64,000 nt of DNA from Trichomonas vaginalis G3 (taxonomy: Eukaryota; Parabasalia; Trichomonadida; Trichomonadidae). The DNA is taken from NCBI RefSeq assembly GCF_026262505.1, contig NC_067203.1:13652392-13716391 (forward strand). The letters are read 5' to 3'. Made by a program: the position numbers and the translations under genes. Each line of letters begins with the position of its first letter. Positions within the stretch are counted from its first letter, which is position 1. Of this stretch, positions 40,271 to 49,319 are shown one piece after another. The notes below the pieces were generated by a model. That model worked only from the letters and a program-made list of their open reading frames with translations, was not told where the DNA came from and searched no databases.

Positions 40271-43200
40271 ATGGAGTTTTTTGAAGAAGTCAAAACAGCG
40301 ATCAACTCTGATCAGAACGATATTCTGACGAAAACTCTCATTTCCTGCTACACCAAAGTAAACTATGAGACGTTCGCAAAACTCGAAGCAGAAGATTGTA
40401 AAGCAAAATTCGAACAATTATTCGATTTATTTTCATATTGCGGCGGAAATGAAAACGAAAACATCAGATTAATGGCATATCGAGCGTGCGCATTCTTTCT
40501 GGTTAAATGCGGAACATATTTTTTACCATATCTCCTAGAAATGTTTTATAAATTTTCTGAAAAGCCAATCAAAAACGAAAAGTCGTCGATTATAAATATA
40601 TCTGTATTTGCATTCTTTTCTGAATATCTTCCTTGTCATCAAATTCTGGAATTAATTTCGAAAGTAAACATAATAGACTTGTTTAATACATCGGATCCAG
40701 TCATACTAAGCTATATACCTAACATAGTTAAGCATTTTCGTTATCTTGGAACTCAATTTCACAAAAATTTGCTGTTGAAACTCATAGAAAAATGGGGAGA
40801 TGCAGAGAATATGTATTACTTCCAGTGTGTCCACTGGTTACTGACGTTTTCAGGAGAAGAAATCGCGAAAATAATCCTTGAAAAAACAAAAAACATCGGA
40901 TTGATCAATTTTGTGTACCCTATCGCTGGAAAATACCTACAAACCGCTAAAATCATAGAATTATCCATTAATATTTTACAAAATGAAAAATCATCGATCG
41001 GAGATTTGGATTGCGCTCTACAACTACTGTCATCGCACTTAACTAGTGCTAATATTCAAAATCAAAAACTTCTTTTTTCGATTTCAGAAAAAAATTACGA
41101 ATTTCCTTTGGATAAAATTACAAAATGCCCTTCATTATACAGATTACCGCTTCCTATTGACCAACTAAAACAAACCGAAAACGATTCAGGCAAAATTTTT
41201 GAGTCGAAATTCAATTCAATCGGAAAATTAGCGAAAAATGACGTGAAACACGTACAAATATTCATTGATTCATTATCTAAACCATATAATAACGATACTA
41301 CCTTCATTTTGCAAGCTCTTTCTCAAACAATTAAAGATATTCCATATTCTGATCAATTAGCATTGTTATTACAGCAATTACTATATTCCAAACATGCCAA
41401 TTGGTATAATACAGTTGATATTCTATCAGTAATTGCATCAATTAAAGACGAATTACTAATAAAATATTTTGGATACAAAGGATTGCTTTCTATTATGGAA
41501 AAATGTGTCGGATGTGTTTGTAGTAGAGCAGATAGTTTAGTAAATATAGCTACAACAGTTGCTACGAAGATTTCTTCGTATTATAAAGAATATTTTCAAC
41601 AATTTACAAGTTTAGTTGCCAAAGTCCTTGATTACACAGATGATTCGAACTTGGGATCCCAACTAGACTTACTCACAGCCATTATAAACTCAAATAAACA
41701 AGGAGATAGAGAAAATTTATTATTTGTTGTTGAAATTCTATTGGAAAACTACGAAATGTTCACAGACAACCTTGTATTGGTTAGTTCTATCTTCAGATTC
41801 ATCTCAAAGTTCCCTGTTTCGAACTTAAAACGCGCATTTCTCAAACAACTGTTTCTCGACGCCGTAGTTGTTGTTGTATCATGTTACAGACATTTCTCAG
41901 GCAATATGTGGCAACCACAAGTCCCTTCCGACAGAGTTGCCCATAAATATGACCTTTTTTCTCAATTTATCAACTCTCAAAATGTTGATGTCACTTTTAT
42001 TCCAACCGTTAACGATATTTTCAAACCGTTTGAGAGTGCAGTTAGTTTAGTATTGGCATTTAATGTTACTGACTTTGGAACGAGTTTTTTGTTTGATTTG
42101 ATCGACAGATTGTATCCAATTTTTCCAAGTGAAGTGATCAATTTTATTTACCAAAATTTTCCGAATTTAGATGTTTATTCACAAGTCCACATGTTGCAGG
42201 ACATCTCCTACATCAGCTGGTCAATAAAAGAAAAGGAAGTCTTCAAAATGACACTGATGTTTAACGAGGCAAATTCATCTAAATTTTCAGAAAATTTTGT
42301 AAATTTGAGACAAACCGTTTTGCCAGTAATTGACGCCCATTTGCCATATAAACTGAAAACCAAATACCTTGCCGCAATATTCTTGTTTAAGAACAGAGAT
42401 ATATCAGTTCTCTCTGAAAAGGCTCAAGATGAAGTCAGAGAAATCGCTGCAAATTTGGAACAAAATTATAATAAAAGAAAACAAAAAATACCAAAAAGTG
42501 ACATAAAAATTTTCAGTCCTGTTGAAAATAATATGTCAAAAATCATAAAGGGTGATAAGAAATTAATTGACAGTGAAACAACAAAATCTTTCATTCAAAA
42601 TGATTTGTTTAATTTAAGGTTATTGTCAAAATATTCTGATCATGATTTACAAAAACCGTTTTATATATTTGATGGTGCGAAAGACATTTATGAACGCAAA
42701 GCAAGTATAGAAGAGATTGTTGATAAGATATTAAAGGCTGAAAGACCGAAGAAAAAAGATGTTTTGGCTTTGACAAAAATTTTGTCAGAAAAAGAAGAAA
42801 CTGAAGCTGAAACAGGCCTAAAAATCTTCGACAAGATGTTATCAGACAAAGAAGAAGTCAATAGAATAAGAGTTGGTCTTTTATTCGCTTACAAATTCGC
42901 AATTATTTCTACAAAAGCAGGTGTTGACACTTTACAATTAATTTTTGACACTGCACGTCAGAATTATTTACCTGACGAAGTTTATTACTATAACAGACTG
43001 TTTTCCGCATTAGTTTCAAGAGGAGTTACCGGAGAAACTCCTTTGAGTTACACTCCATTTCCAGGAGTATTAGTTTTTGAAGAGAAAATCAAAATATTCC
43101 AGTTGCAAAGAGGAATTCCTTACACAGGAGTTTTCCCTGCGCGTTGTTTCAATGAACAATTGCCAAGTAACTACATGTGCGCGTTGAGAGTTGTTATTTA

Positions 43201-44023
43201 CGCATCGAGTTACTTGAGTAGATCAACTGCTTTCGGTTGTCTAAAAGACGGATTCAATTCTTGTCTGAAAACACTGCAAAGACATAAAAAAGTGTATTGC
43301 GGTGGAGATTTGTTGTGTTCTGCATTGAGTTCTATGTTTAATTACACGGAATTAAGTGACGCATTCGTTTGGAAAATTCCTAAACTCGAGATATCAACAA
43401 ATGAAGCAATATTTAGTGATTTATGCGAATGTTTTCCATTGTTATTCGCAAGTCGATTACCAGGAGCGAAAGATTACGAGATCATCTCCGGATTGTGCAA
43501 CAAAATGCTCTTCAGTCCGCCTTGCAAGACATTGTTTGACGCGTATATTTCATCAATAAACGCGAGAGTTGACATAACAAGTAATCCGAGTGTGAGAGAT
43601 ACAATTGTTTCTGATCCTTTGTTGACGACATTGAGGAATTTCGAGTTGTACGATTGTTACTGGTGCTCAGAGTTCTTGTTCGAATGGTTAAGAATGATTG
43701 TAAGGACATCAGGAATTGTTCAAACAATGTCAATGTTGACAATTCAGTTTGTCAAATACGTTCCAAGATTTGCAAATGTTTTTGTCGCTGGAGTGATGCT
43801 GCTGAATGAAAAATGGCCAATTATGACTGATGAAGAGATTGAACAGGCCACAGCAATGCTCAATTCAGCAAGAGTGGCAATTCCATGCAAATGTCATGCG
43901 GCTGCTTTTGTTTTGTTAGGAAAAAGAGAAAATATGAAATTAGCTATTAAATTGGCATCAGCAGATAGGGACACAGAAGAAACAGATAAGATTGTCGTCC
44001 CTATATTAGATGCTGCCAATTAG
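40271..44023 (+). CDS. Very large alpha-helical (HEAT-like) protein, 1250 aa, unknown role
   Basis: The protein is an almost unbroken series of amphipathic helices typical of HEAT/ARM solenoids, with one charged hinge near residues 735-790 (NYNKRKQKIPKSDIKIFSPV) and another near 815-840. There is no transmembrane segment, signal peptide or catalytic motif. Cys-containing C-terminal helices end at LDAAN. Size and plan suit a scaffold such as a nuclear transport, condensin-like or PI-kinase regulatory protein, but I cannot assign it. The ATG follows GACACAGGTAAAAA. Confidence 0.8.
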   Translation: MEFFEEVKTAINSDQNDILTKTLISCYTKVNYETFAKLEAEDCKAKFEQLFDLFSYCGGNENENIRLMAYRACAFFLVKCGTYFLPYLLEMFYKFSEKPIKNEKSSIINISVFAFFSEYLPCHQILELISKVNIIDLFNTSDPVILSYIPNIVKHFRYLGTQFHKNLLLKLIEKWGDAENMYYFQCVHWLLTFSGEEIAKIILEKTKNIGLINFVYPIAGKYLQTAKIIELSINILQNEKSSIGDLDCALQLLSSHLTSANIQNQKLLFSISEKNYEFPLDKITKCPSLYRLPLPIDQLKQTENDSGKIFESKFNSIGKLAKNDVKHVQIFIDSLSKPYNNDTTFILQALSQTIKDIPYSDQLALLLQQLLYSKHANWYNTVDILSVIASIKDELLIKYFGYKGLLSIMEKCVGCVCSRADSLVNIATTVATKISSYYKEYFQQFTSLVAKVLDYTDDSNLGSQLDLLTAIINSNKQGDRENLLFVVEILLENYEMFTDNLVLVSSIFRFISKFPVSNLKRAFLKQLFLDAVVVVVSCYRHFSGNMWQPQVPSDRVAHKYDLFSQFINSQNVDVTFIPTVNDIFKPFESAVSLVLAFNVTDFGTSFLFDLIDRLYPIFPSEVINFIYQNFPNLDVYSQVHMLQDISYISWSIKEKEVFKMTLMFNEANSSKFSENFVNLRQTVLPVIDAHLPYKLKTKYLAAIFLFKNRDISVLSEKAQDEVREIAANLEQNYNKRKQKIPKSDIKIFSPVENNMSKIIKGDKKLIDSETTKSFIQNDLFNLRLLSKYSDHDLQKPFYIFDGAKDIYERKASIEEIVDKILKAERPKKKDVLALTKILSEKEETEAETGLKIFDKMLSDKEEVNRIRVGLLFAYKFAIISTKAGVDTLQLIFDTARQNYLPDEVYYYNRLFSALVSRGVTGETPLSYTPFPGVLVFEEKIKIFQLQRGIPYTGVFPARCFNEQLPSNYMCALRVVIYASSYLSRSTAFGCLKDGFNSCLKTLQRHKKVYCGGDLLCSALSSMFNYTELSDAFVWKIPKLEISTNEAIFSDLCECFPLLFASRLPGAKDYEIISGLCNKMLFSPPCKTLFDAYISSINARVDITSNPSVRDTIVSDPLLTTLRNFELYDCYWCSEFLFEWLRMIVRTSGIVQTMSMLTIQFVKYVPRFANVFVAGVMLLNEKWPIMTDEEIEQATAMLNSARVAIPCKCHAAAFVLLGKRENMKLAIKLASADRDTEETDKIVVPILDAAN

Positions 44024-44577
44024 CTTATATATATTTATTTATTTTTTAAAAAACTATTTATTTTTAATAACATATATTTAATTTTTTAGAAAACAACTCT
44101 ATACTTTGGAGAATGTAATACAAGGAAGTTTATAGATAAAGAATATACGTATGAGACATCAAATCACTCTTATAAATTTTATTCAAGATTTGATTCAAAT
44201 TGAATAAATGAATTAAATCAATTTTCGTATAAAAACATATATAAATATATAGAAATATCAGTTTGGTGATGACCTTGTACCAAGTATGATGTTATTTTTT
44301 CCTGCATGGAAATAATTTTTCAAAATTGTTGGATTTTTTTCCACAAATTTTTAATTTCAATTTTTTGAAAGGACATATAGAATTTTGATAGAAAATTGCA
44401 TTTACCATAGTTTCGACTTTACCAACAAGTCATCAGTAAATTGTTCTTTAATTTATGACATAATTTTTACATTGATTGTAAAAAATAATTAAAATTAAAA
44501 AAGTAATTACAATTAAAATTAGAATTTGTTTATTCTATTATTACAAACAAATTTATTTCTATTTGTTTTGTTATAAT
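44024..44577. other. Convergent intergenic gap, no gene seen
   Basis: AT-rich 3' flanks of two converging genes. No repeat, RNA gene or open frame of interest noticed. Confidence 0.5.
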
Positions 44578-45045
44578 TTAGAGATCAAATGAATCAAATA
44601 CTGGAGCACATTCATTTTCTTCCATTAAATAAGTTCCATCTGGCATTAATACAGCCTCTTCATAATCATCCGTAGTAAGAACTGGGCAATGCTCTATTGG
44701 ATCATAATAATCTTTTGGTTTATTTAACAAATAAAGATTTTTGATCTTGCCAAAGTTATTTGCGATCTCTTTTTCACTAAATATTTCAATGAATAGATCA
44801 AGAAAATAGTTCCATCTCATTGAATATAATGCCTTAACATTGAGTTCTTCAACACATTGTACCCTGAATTTGATGGATTCTAAGAAATCTAATATATCTA
44901 ATACTGTAACTGTTTTATCCTTCATTTTTGACTCTACAAAATTTCTGACCATAACTGGTTCTTGAAGATCGGCACCGCTTTGGATGAATGCTGATACAAC
45001 ATTAAGAAGTTGATGTAATGATTCGACTTCATGACAAACAGACAT
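44578..45045 (-). CDS. Hypothetical protein, 155 aa
   Basis: The open frame extends 16 codons upstream without an ATG, so the ATG at 45043-45045 is taken as start. The protein is acidic and helical (VESLHQLLNVVSAFIQSGAD, then WNYFLDLFIEIFSEKEIANN), with an acidic Cys/Pro-containing tail (CPVLTTDDYEEAVLMP). No domain recognised. Confidence 0.55.
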   Translation of the reverse strand: MSVCHEVESLHQLLNVVSAFIQSGADLQEPVMVRNFVESKMKDKTVTVLDILDFLESIKFRVQCVEELNVKALYSMRWNYFLDLFIEIFSEKEIANNFGKIKNLYLLNKPKDYYDPIEHCPVLTTDDYEEAVLMPDGTYLMEENECAPVFDSFDL

Positions 45046-45577
45046 AACGAAAAATGTTGTAAAATTTCCATAATTGTTTAATTTTTTAGGCAAATTTTCC
45101 TTTCAGAAAAAAATTCAATAAATACATTTCTCCATAATTTTTAGGTTTAAAAATGTATTTATAAGTGTGTATTTTATATGTTATGATGTTGGAATATCAT
45201 TTGTGAAATTTGAGATATTTTAATTTTCCAAACAAAAAAAGGAGAGAGGGTCAAAGTTGCTATTTGTCACTTTTCCACAAGAATATAATGGGGAAAAAGT
45301 TATCATATAGTTGATCTCATTCACTGAGGTGAGAGATGCATGTAGTGTAATGTGATAAACAGTGGTATTGCTGCTCTAAGTCCTAGGTTCGAGACACATT
45401 GGCTTCATTTTTCTCTTTTTTATTGACGTAAACTATTCAATTTTTGTGTTCTCCATTCAAATTTCAGAATTTTTTTTGCAGATTTCACGCTACATTCGAA
45501 GTTACCTTTTGTAACAACCACCACCGCCTACGAAAGACGAAAGTGTGTCACGATTTCACCCGGAAATCCGACGGTTG
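45046..45577. other. Intergenic with a tRNA-like B-box segment
   Basis: Mostly AT-rich spacer. 45354-45395 has an A-box-like GATAAACAGTGG and a B-box-like GGTTCGAGAC, 20 bases apart, but no cloverleaf forms, so at most it is a tRNA-derived relic. Confidence 0.35.
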
Positions 45578-45607
45578 TTTAAGAGTATGCACTTTTGTCA
45601 CCTACTC
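45578..45607 (-). mobile_element. Solo end of the MULE found at 61 kb
   Basis: The 30 bp TTTAAGAGTATGCACTTTTG plus TCACCTACTC are the exact reverse complement of 61136-61165, the presumed left terminus of the MULE with an intact transposase. No transposase or partner end is visible nearby, so this is a solo terminus or part of a small non-autonomous derivative. Confidence 0.6.
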
Positions 45608-45786
45608 ACAAAAAAAGTGGTTGGTAAAACAATTTACTCAATATTAATATGTGCTGCAGGATACTTATATGAAGCTTACTGTGGAATAAAGAGAGATGAA
45701 AAAATGTGAATTTAGCTTCTTTTAATGGATCACTGGGTAAGTTTACCAAAATGTACGTTATTTACTTTTTTGAATCTTCTTCCAGA

Positions 45787-47129
45787 TGTAATGCATGAAA
45801 ATTCGGTTCACTTCATTTTTGACACTTTACATATCGGATGTATTATCTAAGAATTATATTATAAAATAATAATTTTGTGTTTTATAAGTTTATTTGTATA
45901 AATTGATTCAAAAAAATGGAAAGACAAGAAGTGGATCTGCCAAATGAAAATCAGATTTATAGTTTTAGAGAGTTACATACATGAAATATGAAAATTGAAC
46001 TTTGTATAAGGAATTGTTGGCTATGATGTACTGATCATGAATCAGTACATCATAGCCAACAATTCCTTCGCAAACAGCGGGAAACTTTGTCTGAATAGTT
46101 TAACATTCAGACAAAGTTTCCCTGTCAGGGAGGGAATTAGAGGGTAAGAGGTATATATTCATAATGTATACCTCTTACCCTTTCATTCCCTCGAGAAAGT
46201 TCAAAAACTTGGGTGCAATCAGTTCTGATTGCACCCAAGTTTTTGAACTTTGTATACGGAATTGTTGGCTATGATGTACTGATCATGAATCAGTACATCA
46301 TAGCCAACAATTCCTTCGCAAACAGCGGGAAACTTTGTCTGAATAGTTTAACATTCAGACAAAGTTTCCCGCTGTCAGGGAGGGAATTAGAGGGTAAGAG
46401 GTATATATTCATAATGTATACTCTTACCCTTTCATTCCCTCGAGAAAGTTCAAAAACTTGGGTGCAATCAGTTCTGATTGCACCCAAGTTTTTGAACTTT
46501 GTATACGGAATTGTTGGCTATGATGTACTGATCATGAATCAGTACATCATAGCCAACAATTCCTTCGCAAACAGCGGGAAACTTTGTCTGAATAGTTTAA
46601 CATTCAGACAAAGTTTCCCGCTGTCAGGGAGGGAATTAGAGGGTAAGAGGTATATATTCATAATGTATACCTCTTACCCTTTCATTCCTCGAGAAAGTTC
46701 AAAAACTTGGGTGCAATCAGTTCTGATTGCACCCAAGTTTTTGAACTTTGTATACGGAATTGTTGGCTATGATGTACTGATCATGAATCAGTACATCATA
46801 GCCAACAATTCCTTCCCAAACAACCCGAAATTTGTCTGATTCCACACTAATTTTATTAATTTATCTAAACTTTTATCTCTTGTTCTAGATAAATTATCAT
46901 CAATAATAATCTCTTGTTCTATTTCACTATTATATATATATATATTTATATGATTTGATTTAAAAAAAATAAATAAATAAATTAATAAATCATTTACTCA
47001 AATATATCAAAAGTTTTATTTTTATATATAAAGATAACTACTTTTAAAAAAAAATACCCTATATATTTTTGCCATGTAAACTTGTCACTTTTGTCAGAAG
47101 TGAAGTGAACCGAATTTTCATGCACAACA
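45787..47129. mobile_element. Palindrome-array element with 15-bp target duplication
   Basis: GAATCTTCTTCCAGA occurs exactly at 45772-45786 and again at 47130-47144. Directly inside are inverted termini: TGTAATGCATGAAAATTCGG then TTCACTTCA at the left, and on the other strand TGTTGTGCATGAAAATTCGG then TTCACTTCA at the right. The 1343-bp interior has no convincing gene; its core is a tandem array of long palindromes (46010-46813). The exact direct repeats indicate recent insertion. Family unknown: 15 bp is longer than the target duplications usual for eukaryotic cut-and-paste transposons. The terminal hexamers match those of the foldback element at 13395-14111. Confidence 0.85.
46010..46813. 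repeat. Tandem array of about 249-bp units, each four long hairpins
   Basis: Units start at 46010, 46258, 46507 and 46756 (last partial). Each holds, in order: a 26-bp perfect stem (GGAATTGTTGGCTATGATGT on to ACTGAT, loop CATGA); a 20-bp stem GCGGGAAACTTTGTCTGAAT with an 8-base loop; an interrupted stem around GGGTAAGAGGTATA; and a 27-bp stem from AAAGTTCAAAAACTTGGGTG to CAATCAG with a 2-base loop. Over nine tenths of each unit is self-complementary. An open frame across it (46213-46839) is a by-product and not a gene. Confidence 0.95.
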
Positions 47130-47144
47130 GAATCTTCTTCCAGA

Positions 47145-47883
47145 GATATTTTTTAGATATTGAAATGGTGAAAAGAATGGATGTGATCAATGTATGCTAT
47201 ATTTATGTTTATTCATAAGCATTTCAATTCAATCATAGGGGAAAAGTGTCTTTAAGTTTTAAAATTGAATAGTTGTAAACTAAATGCTCCCTTAATATAA
47301 ATTACAAGGCCAAATTAGTCCATGGAGAAGGAGTTTCAATAAAATCAAGATTTGTTATAACAAAATGTTATAATAATTTAACCATATAAACTTGAAATAA
47401 TATTCTTAGCGTGAAAATCTTTCAATCCCAGTGTCAGATGTAAAGTATATGATTTTAAGTTTTCATTTTCTAAGGCTCGATTAGGAAAATCCCAAATGGA
47501 TGTCTATAAAATAGGAGCTTTGGATCTGATTGAGCAGGAAAAGACAATTCACATTTTGCCATTCAATTTTTCTGATTCTGTCAATTCTTTCAGTGGGCAT
47601 TTAATTATTTTTGATTGCATGCGATAAAAGTGGATTAATTTAGTTATTGTTTATGATATTATTTGTAATAGTAGAATTATAACAGACTATTATTATTGGA
47701 CAAGTATGCGCCAATAAAAAACGTTGCAAAAATTTAAATTTGATTATTATCTTTTGAAATTCAAAATTTTCGGCTCTCAATACTCATATACATATAATAA
47801 ACAATGCATATAAATATACCATCATAGAAAAACACATGAATACTCCTAAGTCATGTTAGCGAAATAAAAATAAAACCAAAAAT
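47145..47883. other. Intergenic, no gene seen
   Basis: AT-rich spacer between the palindrome element and the tRNA gene. The last bases before the tRNA (minus-strand 3' flank) hold a T5 run suitable as a Pol III terminator. Confidence 0.5.
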
Positions 47884-47954
47884 GGAGATGGGGAGAATCG
47901 AACCCCCGGCCTCAACTATGCTAAAGTCGCACTCTACCACTGAGCCACACCCCC
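47884..47954 (-). tRNA. tRNA-Ala (anticodon AGC)
   Basis: On the minus strand a 71-nt cloverleaf forms: acceptor GGGGGTG/CATCTCC (two G-T pairs), D arm GCTC-AGTGGTA-GAGT, anticodon stem CGACT/AGTTG with loop TTAGCAT (anticodon AGC), variable AGGCC, and T arm GGGGG-TTCGATT-CTCCC. The internal A and B boxes are intact (TGGCTCAGTGG and GGTTCGATTC). No intron. A TTTTT terminator follows within a few bases. Weak acceptor and T-stem pairs are G-T, so it should be functional. Confidence 0.95.
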
Positions 47955-48094
47955 TTCACATAAATCCTTCAAACATACTAAACTATAGTGTTATTTTAGT
48001 TCTTGATAACAATGTCTTAAACGGTTATTATCAGTACTTCATAATTTCATATGATTTGAATTTCAAATGATAAAATATTTCAATGATTTCTTAA

Positions 48095-49137
48095 GGGTGC
48101 GCCCGGGAGGATCATGTAAACTTCAGAATTTAGAACCTTAATTTTTAAGCAATAACTTGGTACCTAAATAGGTAGGAAAACTCTAAAAATATCAAAAAAT
48201 ACAACTTGGCTCCATAATAATCCTGTCATGGTGGCTGTTTGTATCCCCTAGTATTTTCCTCTTGAATCTCTTTTTCTGTCGAAATTAAATTCAAATCTCA
48301 GAAGTAGAAGTGAATAATCGACTTATTACTGCTATTATACGAATAAATAAATTCATTATATTATTTTTATTTACATAATATCTGTTTGAAGTTCATAATT
48401 CTATAAATTTTTCTTCAAAAACATTACAATCTTGATAGTTTTGATACTGTTTAATAGGTTTTTGGCACCTTATTTAGTATTTACTACGTATAGAGTCGAT
48501 CTGAACTTAATTTTCGGAAATTTAAAATATTTATTATAAGTAAAATCTGATTTGAAATTTATGTTTAACTACTCATATCTTGCATTATCCTGAGTAGCTT
48601 TTGTAAAAATTCATCAAAAAAGATTTTAACGTGCTTTAATTTTTATTTTTTTAAAATAATGCATATTATTATATAACTAGCATATTTCCAAATTTTAGTG
48701 CTTTCAAAAATTTAATCCTCCTCCTCTCAAATAAACGTACATCCGGGTGGCCTGTTTTTTGCAAAAAAATAAAATTTCATTTTTTATGCTTAAAAAGTCA
48801 GAATTTTTATTTGCTTCTGGGATATATGATGGCTATATCAGATGCCCATTCTTTTTGATACTCAACATTAAACATAAAACTTAGCCGTTAAGGCTCTTCT
48901 GAAAATATTTTTTTTCCGAAAAATTTTCGAAAAAAATCAAAAAATTTAAAAATCCCCGAATCTGCAGGGATTTTAAAAAATTCTTTTTAGTAAAACTTAA
49001 GGATATTGTATCAGATATATTGGTATGGGCAAATTCAATTTTAATCCAATATTCATCGAGATATTAAGTTAACGAAGCTTTCAAAATTGAGAGGGTAATC
49101 CTCCTCCTCTCAAATAAACGTACATGCGGGTGCACCC
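48095..49137. mobile_element. TTAA-flanked non-autonomous element, 1043 bp
   Basis: TTAA at 48091-48094 and 49138-49141 brackets inverted ends GGGTGCGCCCG (left) and GGGTGCACCCG (right, other strand). TTAA target duplication is the mark of piggyBac and Kolobok elements. A 36-bp subterminal stretch (CCTCCTCCTCTCAAATAAAC on to GTACAT-CGGGTG) next to the right end recurs internally at 48717-48752, as if an older end or a nested truncated copy were present. No transposase frame is present, so mobility would need an enzyme from elsewhere. Confidence 0.75.
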
Positions 49138-49319
49138 TTAAAAACAATATAATTTGACATATATTGAATAAATTAATTATCAATTAGACAGTATAAACAT
49201 TCAAATTCTAGCTCTATATTTCTATCCAATAAACATTGGAAGTTCATTCCCCAAAAATTGTTGCTCATTCTAAATTAAGAAAAATATAACATTTAATACC
49301 TAACAATAATATCTATAAG

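Noticed and set aside
45354-45395. Possible tRNA gene
   Set aside because: A and B boxes are only 20 bases apart and no acceptor, D or anticodon stem forms; kept only as a weak Pol III-like finding.
46213-46839. 208-codon open frame in the palindrome array
   Set aside because: It translates the tandem palindromes in three near-identical blocks; the same DNA gives similar frames on the other strand. It reflects repeat structure, not a gene.
45578-47144. CRISPR array
   Set aside because: Regularly spaced repeats suggested it briefly, but the units are contiguous palindromes without variable spacers, in a eukaryotic context.
47884-47954. Short protein frame over the tRNA
   Set aside because: The plus-strand open frame from 47882 overlaps a complete tRNA-Ala cloverleaf on the other strand, which explains the sequence fully.
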